Assembly (NCBI RefSeq): GCF_002994615.1
Contig: NZ_PVNK01000292.1
Coordinates: 1-61,150 of the forward strand
Length of the DNA: 61,150 bases
DNA from: Enhygromyxa salina
GTDB lineage: Bacteria; Myxococcota_A; Polyangia; Nannocystales; Nannocystaceae
Direction: 5' to 3'
Shown: positions 37,349 to 45,217 of the stretch, piece by piece
Layout: each line of letters opens with the position of its first letter
How positions within the stretch are numbered: position 1 is the stretch's first letter
Notes under the pieces: model-generated
The model's database searches: none
Seen by the model: only the letters and a program-made list of their open reading frames with translations
Told to the model about the DNA's origin: nothing
Translations under genes and position numbers: made by a program

Positions 37349-38188
37349 ATGACGCAGCTCAACGAGTACATCTGTGAAACCTGTGGGACGCAGCACGCGG
37401 CCAGCGCGACGACGCCCGAGCTGTGCCGTGTGTGCAGTGATGAACGCCAGTACGTCGGGTGGCGGGGGCAACGGTGGATCACGCACGAGCAGCTCCTGCG
37501 AACCCACACCCAACGCATCGAAGACGAGGACGGGTTGCTGAGCTTCGGGATGACACCTGGCTTCGCCATCGACCAGCGCGCGTTCCTGCTCCCGACCGAC
37601 GCCGGAAACATCCTGTGGGAGACGGTGCCGATCGTGACTCCGGAGGCGATCCGGGCGATCGAGGCGCGCGGGGGCGTCGACCGAATTGCGATCTCCCACC
37701 CGCACTTCTACGCGTCGATGGGCGAGTGGAGCGACGCCTTGGGTGGCGTCCCGATCCTGCTTCACGAGGCGGACCGCGAGTGGATCCAGCGACCGCACCC
37801 GGCGATCGAGCTGTGGTCGGGGGACGAGCTCGCGCTGTCGGACTCCGTGACGCTGATCCGCATGGGCGGACATTTTCGTGGATCCACGGCGCTGCACTGG
37901 GCGGACGGACCTCGGCCTGGGGGCGCGCTGTTTTCGGGGGATGTGCCGCAAGTGGTCATGGATCAGCGGCACGTCTCGTTCATGTACAGCTATCCAAACC
38001 TGATCCCGATGCGGACTCGCCACGTCCGGGCCTTGCGAGCGCGGCTCGCGGGCTACGCGTTCGAGGACGTGTTCGGCTACACCTGGGGACGGGTCATCCG
38101 CGGGGGAGGGCGAGCCGCCGTCGATGCGTCCTTTGAGCGGTACCTCGCCGCGGTCACGGACTTCGACGACGAGAGGATGAGCGCGTGA
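37349..38188 (+). CDS. MBL-fold metallohydrolase with N-terminal zinc ribbon
   Basis: A 279-residue protein. The N terminus has two CxxC pairs (ICETCG and CRVCSD) that form a rubredoxin-like or zinc-ribbon unit. The MBL part has ISHPHFYASMGEW, LLHEADREWI, GGHFRGSTALHW and LFSGDVPQV. The canonical HxHxDH motif is replaced by HPHFYAS, which is characteristic of a poorly studied MBL subgroup. ATG at 37349 is preferred over the frame start at 37274. The 217 bases before it contain nothing clear. Reaction unknown. Confidence 0.8.
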   Translation: MTQLNEYICETCGTQHAASATTPELCRVCSDERQYVGWRGQRWITHEQLLRTHTQRIEDEDGLLSFGMTPGFAIDQRAFLLPTDAGNILWETVPIVTPEAIRAIEARGGVDRIAISHPHFYASMGEWSDALGGVPILLHEADREWIQRPHPAIELWSGDELALSDSVTLIRMGGHFRGSTALHWADGPRPGGALFSGDVPQVVMDQRHVSFMYSYPNLIPMRTRHVRALRARLAGYAFEDVFGYTWGRVIRGGGRAAVDASFERYLAAVTDFDDERMSA

Positions 38189-38238
38189 AGCTCCTGATCC
38201 ATGGAGCGACCGACGCGGGCGGGCGGGCGCCAAAGGAC

Positions 38239-38652
38239 TCAGGCACCTTTGTTGTCGTCGGCCGAGGAGCGGTTGGCCTGGACCTCGTCCATGTGGGCCT
38301 CGGCCCAGCTCTTGATGCCCCGGACCGCGACGTGCAGGGAGCGCCCGAGCGGGGTCAGCTGGTAGGTCACGGTGACCGGGACGGTGGGCGTCACCGTACG
38401 GGTAAGTAGACCATCCCGCTCGAGCGAGCGCAGGGTCTGGGTGAGCATCTTCTGGCTCACGCCGGCGATCACCCGGGCCAGCTCGGAGTAGCGCATCTCC
38501 TTTGGCTCGTCGCACGTTGCCAGCGCGCACAGGACCAGCGTGACCCACTTGCTGGAGATCATGTGGAGCAGCTGCCGGCTCGGACACACCGACAAAAACG
38601 CATCGTATCGAGCCTTCGCCTCGGCCCTCCGTTGGGCTGCCGTCTTCGCCAT
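38239..38652 (-). CDS. HxlR-family transcriptional regulator
   Basis: A 137-residue winged-helix regulator. HxlR features are CPSRQLLHMISSKWVTLVLCAL, RYSELARVIAGVSQKMLTQTLRSLERDGLLTR and YQLTPLGRSL. GGAGG lies 7 bases before the ATG at 38652, which fixes the start. It is divergent from the aldo/keto reductase gene (38772), and the 119-base gap probably holds its operator. HxlR proteins commonly sense oxidants or aldehydes, which would fit the oxidoreductases around it; this is inference. Confidence 0.88.
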   Translation of the reverse strand: MAKTAAQRRAEAKARYDAFLSVCPSRQLLHMISSKWVTLVLCALATCDEPKEMRYSELARVIAGVSQKMLTQTLRSLERDGLLTRTVTPTVPVTVTYQLTPLGRSLHVAVRGIKSWAEAHMDEVQANRSSADDNKGA

Positions 38653-38771
38653 GAGCCGCACCTCCGACCCCAGGCTGACATACGCACCTTTGGGTGCCTA
38701 CTTCCCATCAGAGAGTACCATGCGTAGCCTCGTGCCGGCCGAGCGATGACCCCTCGGCCTCAACCGAAAGC

Positions 38772-39377
38772 ATGCACATGAGCAACGACCTTCCCTCTCT
38801 TCCTGGTGGTGACTGGTCGCTGGGCGACCGCCGCGTCACCCGCTTCGGCTACGGCGCGATGCAACTCGCCGGCCCCTGGGTGATGGGCCCGCCTGCCGAC
38901 GTCGACGGCGCGGTCGCGCTTCTGAAGGCGGTGGTCGAGCGCGGCATCACCCACATCGACACCAGCGATGCCTACGGGCCGCGCGTGACCAATCGACTGA
39001 TTCGCGATGCCCTGTCGCCCTACCCCGAATCGCTCTTCATCGCGACGAAGGTCGGCGCGACCCGGGACGCCGAAGGCGGGTGGCCAGTGGCGCGACGACC
39101 GGACCAGCTCCGCCGGCAGGTCGACGACAACCTCGAGTCGCTCGGGGTCGATGCCCTGGATCTGGTCAATCTGCGCCTCGGAGATGCAGAAGGCCCCGCC
39201 GAGGAGTCGCTCGCCGAAGCCTTCGAGACGCTCGTCGAGCTCCAGCAGCAGGGGGTCATCCGGAACCTCGGGCTGAGCAACGTGACCACCCGGCAGGGCG
39301 CCGCGATCGAGCTCAGCCGAGAGGACCTCGCGGAGCTCGACGCGATCGGCCGCCAACCTGCACTCGGGCCGGCATGA
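38772..39377 (+). CDS. Aldo/keto reductase with internal deletion
   Basis: A 201-residue protein whose first 165 residues are a normal aldo/keto reductase: RFGYGAMQL, GITHIDTSDAYG, FIATKVG, LGVDALDLVNLR and IRNLGLSNVT. It then jumps to AAIELSREDLAELDAI, which belongs at the C terminus of the family. About 80-100 residues (strands 6-8, including the NADPH-binding segments) are missing without a frameshift. It is therefore probably inactive or altered. ATG at 38772; it overlaps the LysR gene by ATGA. Confidence 0.75.
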   Translation: MHMSNDLPSLPGGDWSLGDRRVTRFGYGAMQLAGPWVMGPPADVDGAVALLKAVVERGITHIDTSDAYGPRVTNRLIRDALSPYPESLFIATKVGATRDAEGGWPVARRPDQLRRQVDDNLESLGVDALDLVNLRLGDAEGPAEESLAEAFETLVELQQQGVIRNLGLSNVTTRQGAAIELSREDLAELDAIGRQPALGPA

Positions 39378-40330
39378 GCAGCGCGAATGACCGCAGGTGG
39401 GCCGGGGCTCTGGCCGGGCTCGACGCCAACTTGCTCGTGGCCCTCGACGCGCTCATCACCGAGTCGAACGTGACCCGAGCTGCGAAGCGGGTCGGGGTGA
39501 CGCAGTCGGCCATGAGTCAGACGCTCGGGCGGCTGCGCCGGCAGTTCGACGATCCGATCCTGGTCAAGGTCGGTCGACATATGGAGCTGACTCCCTTTGC
39601 GTCGCGGATCCGTGCGCGCCTCCACGCGGCGATCACCGAGCTCGAGGCCGTGGTCCGCGACCGGCCCGTGTTCGACCCGGACACGGCGACCGAGCGCTTC
39701 GTCATCGCCACCGTCGACTACCTGGCGATGTTGCTTGCGCCGGCCTTGCGCCGCCTCGTCGCGACCGAGGCCCCGGGCGTGCGCCTGGCGATCCATGCCC
39801 TCGATGACGGGTCGATCAGCGGGCGGCTCGCCGAGGGCATTGTCCAGCTCTACGTCGGCGTGCGCGGCGAGACCGAGCGCGCGCTCGAGACCCAGCCGCT
39901 GCATCGCGAGGAGCTGTCCGTCGTGGTTCGGCCCGAGCATCCGCTGGCCACGGCCGAGCTCACCGTCGAGGCCTACGCCGAGGCCACGCACGTGCACGTG
40001 AGCCCCCGGCGCGAGGCCGGGTCGATCGTCGATCGGGGTCTGGCGGCCGTGGGGCACACGCGGGCGGTCGCGGTCGAGGTGCCCTACTTCGCGCTGTTGC
40101 CAGGCCTGATCCGTGGGTCCGACCTGATCGCCACGGTGCCCAGCCGCATCGCGCGGTACCTCGCCGACGAGTTCGGGCTCGTGGTCCGCGAGCCGCCGCT
40201 CGAGCTGTCGGGCTTCGACGTGTGCATGGCCTGGCACCCGAGCTTCGCCGCGGAGCCGTCGTTGATCTGGCTGCGGGATGCCGTGGCGCGGGTTGCCGGT
40301 GCGGACGGGCGCGAGCATTCGCGCAGCTGA
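39374..40330 (+). CDS. LysR-family transcriptional regulator
   Basis: A 318-residue regulator. N-terminal HTH: DANLLVALDALITESNVTRAAKRVGVTQSAMSQTLGRLR (about residues 15-55), then the effector-binding domain (about 90-300). The FDDPILVK motif resembles the NodD/NahR-type LysR subgroup, which responds to aromatic compounds. Its ATG overlaps the preceding reductase (ATGA), so both are co-transcribed; the regulator may act on the divergent or downstream oxidoreductases. Confidence 0.92.
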   Translation: MSSANDRRWAGALAGLDANLLVALDALITESNVTRAAKRVGVTQSAMSQTLGRLRRQFDDPILVKVGRHMELTPFASRIRARLHAAITELEAVVRDRPVFDPDTATERFVIATVDYLAMLLAPALRRLVATEAPGVRLAIHALDDGSISGRLAEGIVQLYVGVRGETERALETQPLHREELSVVVRPEHPLATAELTVEAYAEATHVHVSPRREAGSIVDRGLAAVGHTRAVAVEVPYFALLPGLIRGSDLIATVPSRIARYLADEFGLVVREPPLELSGFDVCMAWHPSFAAEPSLIWLRDAVARVAGADGREHSRS

Positions 40331-40390
40331 TACCTCGGTCTCGCGGTCGGATTGGTGGGCAGCGGGGTTGTGGCCCACGGTGAGTGGGCA

Positions 40391-41044
40391 ATGACCGACA
40401 ACGCCACTGTGTCCACCCATCGCCAGCCTGAGACGAACAAGCAGCGGGTCCTCCTCATCGGAGCGAGCGGCCTGATCGGCGGCTCACTTCGTGATCTGCT
40501 CGAGACCGGCGCTCGCGCGCTGCGCTACGAAGTCATCGGCCTGAGCCGCTCCAGTGACCCGAAGCTCGACCTCGAGGACCGAGACTCGATCATCCGCTGC
40601 TTCGCGGCGCTCGGACCCTTCGACCATGTCGTCGTCACCGCTGGTGAAGCCCGCTTCGCTGGGTTCGAAGCCCTCGACCACGCAGCCTTCGACCTCGGCC
40701 TCCGGAGCAAGCTGATGGGGCAGGTCAACCTGACCCTCGCCGCTGTGCCGCACCTCCCGGAGGGGGGATCCGTGACGCTCACCAGCGGCGCCCTGGCTCA
40801 GAGCCCGTTCCCCGGGAGCGCCCCGGTCGCGCTCGTCAACGGCGCGCTCGAGTCCTTTGTTCGTGCGATCGCGCTGGACATTCCCGACACGCGCAGGGTC
40901 AACGTCGTCAGTCCGGGGTGGATCGAGGACACCTTGACCGCGCTCGGCATGGACCCGAGCGGTGGGGTCTCGGCCCACGAGGTGGCGAGGCGCTACGTTC
41001 ACGCGATCGAGGGCGACATGCGGGGGCAAGTTCTCGCCCTGTGA
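40391..41044 (+). CDS. Short-chain dehydrogenase/reductase without YxxxK
   Basis: A 217-residue Rossmann protein. The nucleotide site is LLIGASGLIGG, with VVVTAGEA and TLTSGALAQ further on. At the position of the catalytic YxxxK the sequence is VALVNGALESF, so Tyr and Lys are absent, as in a small SDR subgroup. ATG at 40391 follows a GAGTGGGCA ribosome region. It could still reduce or only bind nucleotide. It ends the accessory oxidoreductase block that starts at 33753. Confidence 0.82.
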   Translation: MTDNATVSTHRQPETNKQRVLLIGASGLIGGSLRDLLETGARALRYEVIGLSRSSDPKLDLEDRDSIIRCFAALGPFDHVVVTAGEARFAGFEALDHAAFDLGLRSKLMGQVNLTLAAVPHLPEGGSVTLTSGALAQSPFPGSAPVALVNGALESFVRAIALDIPDTRRVNVVSPGWIEDTLTALGMDPSGGVSAHEVARRYVHAIEGDMRGQVLAL

Positions 41045-41236
41045 TGGCGCGCTGCACCTCGAACTCGTTGTTCGATGGCTGTCGTGACCGTCGGGCCCCA
41101 AACACGGGCCCCCTCCAGCCCTGCGCGGAGCCCAACGGCCACGACACAGCCTCATCAACGAGCCCGAGCTGCCCGCCGTGGACCCCGGAACGGACTTTAG
41201 ATCTGCGATCTACGTACCCGCTGCGACGGCGCCGCT

Positions 41237-41256
41237 CTAGCAGCCCGGGCTGCTAG
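41237..41256. repeat. 20-bp palindrome formed by joined element ends
   Basis: CTAGCAGCCCGGGCTGCTAG, a perfect palindrome equal to the two outer ends of the 166-bp elements joined without interior. Identical to 42999-43018. Its right CTAG supplies the TAG stop codon of the DUF4215 lipoprotein gene (41253-41255). Confidence 0.85.
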
Positions 41257-42677
41257 AACACGGTGAACGCGATGCTGCCGATGAAGGGCGCCAGCGCGGG
41301 CCCCTGGCCGAGGTTCGGGAAGCAGCTGCACATCTCCTCGTCGTCGTTGAACGACAGCTCACCCCCGGGCGTCCAGTCGCCGAAGTTGCGCGGGCCTTCC
41401 TGCCCGACCGTGAAGTTGTAGGGCGCCACGAGCAGCTTGATCTTATTGTAGTAAGTATCGTTCAGCGGATCATCGTAGGTCATGATCACATAGCCATTGC
41501 CAAGCGACCCACCGCAGCCGCTGTTGTTCGAGTTCTTGCCCGAGATTCGCAGCAGGTCACCGTTGTCGAGGGTGATGATCCGGTCGTGATTGTAGACCTC
41601 GTATTGGTTGTTGCCCGCGTTCGTCGAGGTCAGCTCGTCGTAAGTCCAGACGCCGACCTTGGGCCCGCTGCCCTGGTACACGACCATGTTGTTGGCGTCG
41701 CGCACGGTGATCTGGACGTTCTCGCCGGGCATGTCGACGCAGGCGTCGAACCAGTCGATGCCCATCAGATCGGTCTGATCAGTGTTATCCAAGAAGAAGC
41801 AGTACTCGGCCACGCAGTCGGCTGTGCAGCCGTCATCGCTGACGTTGTTGCCGTCGTCGCAGCCCTCGACGCCGGCCTGGTGGTAGCCGTCGCCGCAGTA
41901 CGCGGGCGCGCAGCTGCCCGGGCACTCGTCGGTGTCGTCGAGGTTGCCGTCGTCGCAAGTCTCGGTCCCCTCCCACAAGAAGCCGTCGCCGCAGGTCGCG
42001 GGTACGCAGGTGGGCGAGATGCACGCATCGCTGTTGTCGAGGTTGCCGTCGTCGCAGACCTCGACGCCGGCCTGGATGTAGCCGTCGCCGCAAAACGCCA
42101 GCTGACAGGCGGGGCAGTCGTCGCTCGTGTCCATGTTGCCGTCGTCGCACTGCTCGCCGTCCTGGAGGATGCCGTCGCCGCACAAGCCGGGGGTGCAGGT
42201 CATGGTGCAGCTGTCGGCCTCGTTGTCGTTGCCGTCGTCGCACTCTTCGACGCCGTCCTGGACGAAGCCGTCGCCGCAGGTTGCGTTCTTGCAACCTGAC
42301 ACGCACTCGTCGGTGTCGACGCCGTTGCCGTCGTCGCACTCCTCGAAGCCCTCGTAGACGTAGCCGTCGCCGCAGCTGGCGATGGTGCAGTCGGGGGTGC
42401 ACTGGCCGGACGCGGAGTTCATCGGCCCGAGGTCGCACTCCTCGCCAGGGTCGACGACCCCGTCACCGCAGTTTTCGTCGCCGTCGCCGTCGCCGTCGCC
42501 GGGGTCGCCGTCGCCGTCGCCGCTGCCCGTCTCGCCATCACCATCACCATCGCCGTCGCCGGGGTCGGTCGTGAAGGTCCCGAAGGTGTCGTCGCCGTCG
42601 CCCGCGCCCGAGGGACAGGCGGTGAGCGTGAGGAGACTCGACGAAATCAGCGCAGTGGAAGCAAAGGTGCGTGCCAT
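41253..42677 (-). CDS. DUF4215 Cys-rich repeat lipoprotein with Gly-Asp linker
   Basis: A 474-residue secreted protein. ATG at 42677 gives the signal MARTFASTALISSSLLTLTAC. Then come a Gly-Asp/Ser linker (about 35-75) and six or seven DUF4215 repeats of about 30 residues (CGDGYVYEGFEECDDGN, CGDGFVQDGVEECDDGN, CGDGILQDGEQCDDGN and so on, about 78-290), typical of myxobacterial surface proteins. The C-terminal 180 residues form an unrecognised beta-rich domain. The repeats probably bind calcium through their Asp-rich turns. Its TAG stop is within the 20-bp palindrome at 41237. Confidence 0.85.
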   Translation of the reverse strand: MARTFASTALISSSLLTLTACPSGAGDGDDTFGTFTTDPGDGDGDGDGETGSGDGDGDPGDGDGDGDENCGDGVVDPGEECDLGPMNSASGQCTPDCTIASCGDGYVYEGFEECDDGNGVDTDECVSGCKNATCGDGFVQDGVEECDDGNDNEADSCTMTCTPGLCGDGILQDGEQCDDGNMDTSDDCPACQLAFCGDGYIQAGVEVCDDGNLDNSDACISPTCVPATCGDGFLWEGTETCDDGNLDDTDECPGSCAPAYCGDGYHQAGVEGCDDGNNVSDDGCTADCVAEYCFFLDNTDQTDLMGIDWFDACVDMPGENVQITVRDANNMVVYQGSGPKVGVWTYDELTSTNAGNNQYEVYNHDRIITLDNGDLLRISGKNSNNSGCGGSLGNGYVIMTYDDPLNDTYYNKIKLLVAPYNFTVGQEGPRNFGDWTPGGELSFNDDEEMCSCFPNLGQGPALAPFIGSIAFTVF

Positions 42678-42746
42678 GAGCGAGATTCTCGCGTCGATCC
42701 GGGCTCCGCCCAAGCACTTTGTAGCGGCCACGTGCCCGCGCAGTCG

Positions 42747-42998
42747 TCAGCCGAGCCCCTCGAGCTCTTCGGCCGTGTGACGGGGCGGTCCCACGCTCGA
42801 AGCTCGAACATCAGGACCCGCCGCGCGGGCTGGGTCGTCCGGATCACGAGCGCGCTCGAGCAGCGCGGCGTCACCCTCGACGAAGCGCGCCGTGCCCCAG
42901 ATCTTCACGCGGATCCGATTGGGGGAGTCCATCAAGAACATGAAGGCCTTGAGGTTCTCGGACAGCTTGCCCCGCGAGATGTACTGGCGGTTGCCAGC
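42747..42998 (-). pseudogene. Pyridoxamine 5'-phosphate oxidase-like remnant
   Basis: The sequence ISRGKLSENLKAFMFLMDSP and RIRVKIWGTARFVEGD matches the flavin-binding core of PNPOx-family proteins (usually 150-200 residues), but the N-terminal half is missing: in frame, the first codon follows directly after the TAG of the palindrome at 42999. A frameshift near 42835 is also visible, because the family C-terminal motif RRVLMFELRAWD continues in another frame. It is a dead fragment. Confidence 0.7.
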
Positions 42999-43018
42999 CT
43001 AGCAGCCCGGGCTGCTAG
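42999..43018. repeat. 20-bp palindrome formed by joined element ends
   Basis: Identical to 41237-41256. It sits exactly between two divergent, 5'-truncated gene fragments (42747-42998 and 43019-43264), both of which are open up to the TAG of the palindrome. It marks a breakpoint or a deletion scar. Confidence 0.85.
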
Positions 43019-43264
43019 CAAGACGCGCAACGGCACAATGGCGTCCCGCCGCAGGTGATCCCATTCGCCTGCTGCCTCAACGGGCCGCGGGAGGGCGTGC
43101 TCTACCTCGACCTGACAAGCAGCGGTGGCGGCCGCGTTGTCGGCTACTTCGAGGCGAAGCCGGCCTGGACGGGCCGAAACACCGAGGGGACGTGGCTCGA
43201 CGTCGCCGACAGCTTCGCCGGCTATCTCGAAGCCCTCGTCGAGGAGTCCCCCGAGGGGGGATAG
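43019..43264 (+). pseudogene. SMI1/KNR4-like fragment
   Basis: About 81 codons, open from the palindrome TAG at 43016 onward, with a GTG at 43055 as the only start candidate. The segment GVLYLDLTSSGGGRVVGYFE followed by WLDVADSFAGYLEALVEE fits the C-terminal half of SMI1/KNR4-family proteins, which often serve as immunity proteins. The N-terminal half is absent. No toxin gene is adjacent. Probably a truncated remnant; family call by appearance only. Confidence 0.55.
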
Positions 43265-43270
43265 GCCCGA

Positions 43271-43462
43271 ATGACCTATCTCTGCCTCGGTGAGCTCGTC
43301 GGTCTCGGCAGGGAGCAGTTCACCATGGTGGTCCACGCCGACGCGCACGAGGACTTCACGCCGGACGAGCCGTGGGACCTCGAGGGCCGCGTCGTGCACG
43401 TCCGCGACGGACATTCGGAGCTGGCGTGGGAGGGCCCTGAGCTGGCGATCACTCGATGGTGA
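43271..43462 (+). CDS. Small hypothetical protein
   Basis: A 63-residue frame starting 6 bases after the SMI1-like fragment and overlapping the end of the next gene on the other strand by 14 bases. It is acidic, with DEPWDLEGRVVHVRDGHSEL. No family recognised. It may be a tail gene of the truncated SMI1 locus or chance. Confidence 0.3.
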   Translation: MTYLCLGELVGLGREQFTMVVHADAHEDFTPDEPWDLEGRVVHVRDGHSELAWEGPELAITRW

Positions 43463-44252
43463 CCTCGGCCCCGGCTGGGAACGTGGCGCTGACCTCGAAG
43501 CTCTCGCTGATCTCGCCCATCGACGGCTCGTAGAAGAACACCTCGCACACGCCGTCGGTGCAGGCCATGCACTCGTCTTCGACGGGGCAGGTCTCGCTGA
43601 GGTTGACGCGCACGGTGTAGTCGCCCTCGACCAGGGTCCGGACCTCGCAGGTGTCGCCGGGTGGGTTGACGCAGTCGTCGTACTCGGCCTCGCAGGCCTC
43701 GGGCAGCGCGGTCTCGGTCCACAGCGCGCCGTTCCACTCGACCTGGGCCTCGGCCCCGGGGTTGATGATGAAGCCCGCGGCCCCGCCGTCGGAGCAGCTC
43801 CAGCCGCACAGGTCGCTGGAGCAGGCGAACGCGTAGGTGCCCGCGTGATCCCAGAGCACCGGCTCGCCCCCGACGTCGATCTCGACCTTGCCGTAATTGC
43901 AGGTGAACGAAGAGTAGGGCGTGACGAAGATCGCCGCGTCGCGCTCGTTGCGGATCGTGATCAGCGCGGTCTCACCGCTCGGCGTGGCGTCGTCTGGCAG
44001 CTCGCACTCGCCCTCGCCCTCGGTGTCGGTGTCGGTGCCGTTGGTGGTCGGTCCGAAGTCGTCGCTCATCGTCGCGGGCACGCCGTAGGCTGCCTCGGCG
44101 CGGCCGAGACAAGCGGCGAGGGTCAGACCCAGCCCGACGCTCGCGCCGACGCGGAGCGCACGCGAGCCGGTCCCCGGCAGCGGCGCCTCGCAGTGCGGGC
44201 AGCGAGGGTCTAGCAGAAGGACGTGGCAGTCGCAGGCAGGGCAGACGCGCAT
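43449..44252 (-). CDS. Zinc-ribbon and Cys-rich secreted-type protein
   Basis: A 267-residue protein from the ATG at 44252. The N terminus has two CxxC pairs (CPAC, CPHC), then a hydrophobic helix (LRVGASVGLGLTLAAC) and a Thr/Asp-rich spacer. The C-terminal domain (about 85-267) is beta-rich with many cysteines (FACSSDLCGWSC, CPVEDECMACTDGVC) and is likely extracytoplasmic. The layout is like the zinc-ribbon membrane protein at 27393. The domain is not recognised. Start at 44252 avoids the element at 44301. Confidence 0.72.
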   Translation of the reverse strand: MRVCPACDCHVLLLDPRCPHCEAPLPGTGSRALRVGASVGLGLTLAACLGRAEAAYGVPATMSDDFGPTTNGTDTDTEGEGECELPDDATPSGETALITIRNERDAAIFVTPYSSFTCNYGKVEIDVGGEPVLWDHAGTYAFACSSDLCGWSCSDGGAAGFIINPGAEAQVEWNGALWTETALPEACEAEYDDCVNPPGDTCEVRTLVEGDYTVRVNLSETCPVEDECMACTDGVCEVFFYEPSMGEISESFEVSATFPAGAEVTIE

Positions 44253-44300
44253 GCCCGACCATACCAACCGAGGCGCGAACAAAGCGACCGAGAAGTAAAA

Positions 44301-44466
44301 CTAGCAGTCCGAGGTGCAATACATCGTGTCGCCTCGCGCCGGAATTTTCGCTGAGGGCGCGAAGCCAAAACGCCGCTGTACCGGGCGTACTGCAAGTTTT
44401 GGCGACAAAGCCCTCGGCGAAAAGGCCAAGCGAGGCGGCGCGAGGCATTGCACCCCGGGCTGCTAG
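44301..44466 (+). mobile_element. 166-bp CTAG-bounded near-palindromic element, copy 2
   Basis: Same orientation as copy 1 and the same length. The left end reads CTAGCAGTCCGAGG and the right end CACCCCGGGCTGCTAG, so the left end has drifted while the centre (CCAAAACGCCGCTGTACCGG) is unchanged. Its interior has no gene. Confidence 0.8.
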
Positions 44467-44766
44467 CCCCTTCACCTGAGGAAGGGGACTCGCCCGCGTT
44501 GACGGCCTCGAACTCGGCGAGGTCGAAGCCGCCGGGGAGCGCGGGCGGCCTTCGGCGATCCAACCCGCGGCGATCCGCTGGGCCTCGTCGAGCAGCGAGT
44601 CGTGCTCGACGACGGCCACGGCCTTGCCGATCACGTGGGCCTCGGCCCCGGTCGGCTTCCAGCCCTCGGGCTCGAGCAGGCGCTCGGCGTTGGCCGAGCA
44701 CAAGAGTTTGGGGAAAGTGACGCTCGAGCAGCCCTCGGGCGCCTTGGGCCAAACGCCAAGCATCAT
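44467..44766 (-). pseudogene. Frameshifted gene remnant
   Basis: Minus-strand codons read MMLGVWPKAPEGCSSVTFPK, then VIGKAVAVVEHDSLLDEAQ and AAGWIAEG in one frame, continuing in another as ALPGGFDLAEFEAVNAGESP up to the 166-bp element. A single frameshift at about 44550 joins the two parts. The family is unknown. It is probably a decayed gene whose end is interrupted by the element. Confidence 0.4.
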
Positions 44767-45217
44767 TCGCGCGAGATGACGATGAAGGTTGAAATCGAAG
44801 GGAAGTACGGCGGGCCGCGCCTTCGCTATGGGTTGTGGGTCGCGTTCTTCAAGCAGGCCCCGTTTGGGAAGTGGGCCGCCGAGGTCGCCGCCGCGTTTGA
44901 ACTCTTGCGAACTTTCGCCGCCTGAGCGACGCGACCCCACCCGGCCGCGATGGCCCCCTCGTGCCGACCACCCCCGGGGCTGACGAAGCCGTGCGCTTCG
45001 TCGCCAAACATGGCGGAGTTGAGCACGAACTCGGGCAAGTTGAGCCCGGCTCACCGTCTGCGGACAGCCTCTCACGCGTCACAAAGCTCGCCGAAGCAGC
45101 TTTGCGCCATATGCGCGACGTAAAATTGGTACTTGGGCGGCCTCGAGCGCCCTCATCGCTCTTCACGCCTTCTCTTCAACCATTGACGCGGGCTCCATTC
45201 CGAGATGCACTCTCACC
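44767..45217. other. Gene-poor stretch before the pectate lyase gene
   Basis: Only a 49-codon plus-strand frame (44776-44925) and short minus-strand frames are present, none with a family, good codon use or a ribosome site. I see decayed coding material and no confident feature; the promoter of the gene at 45218 should be here. Confidence 0.4.
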
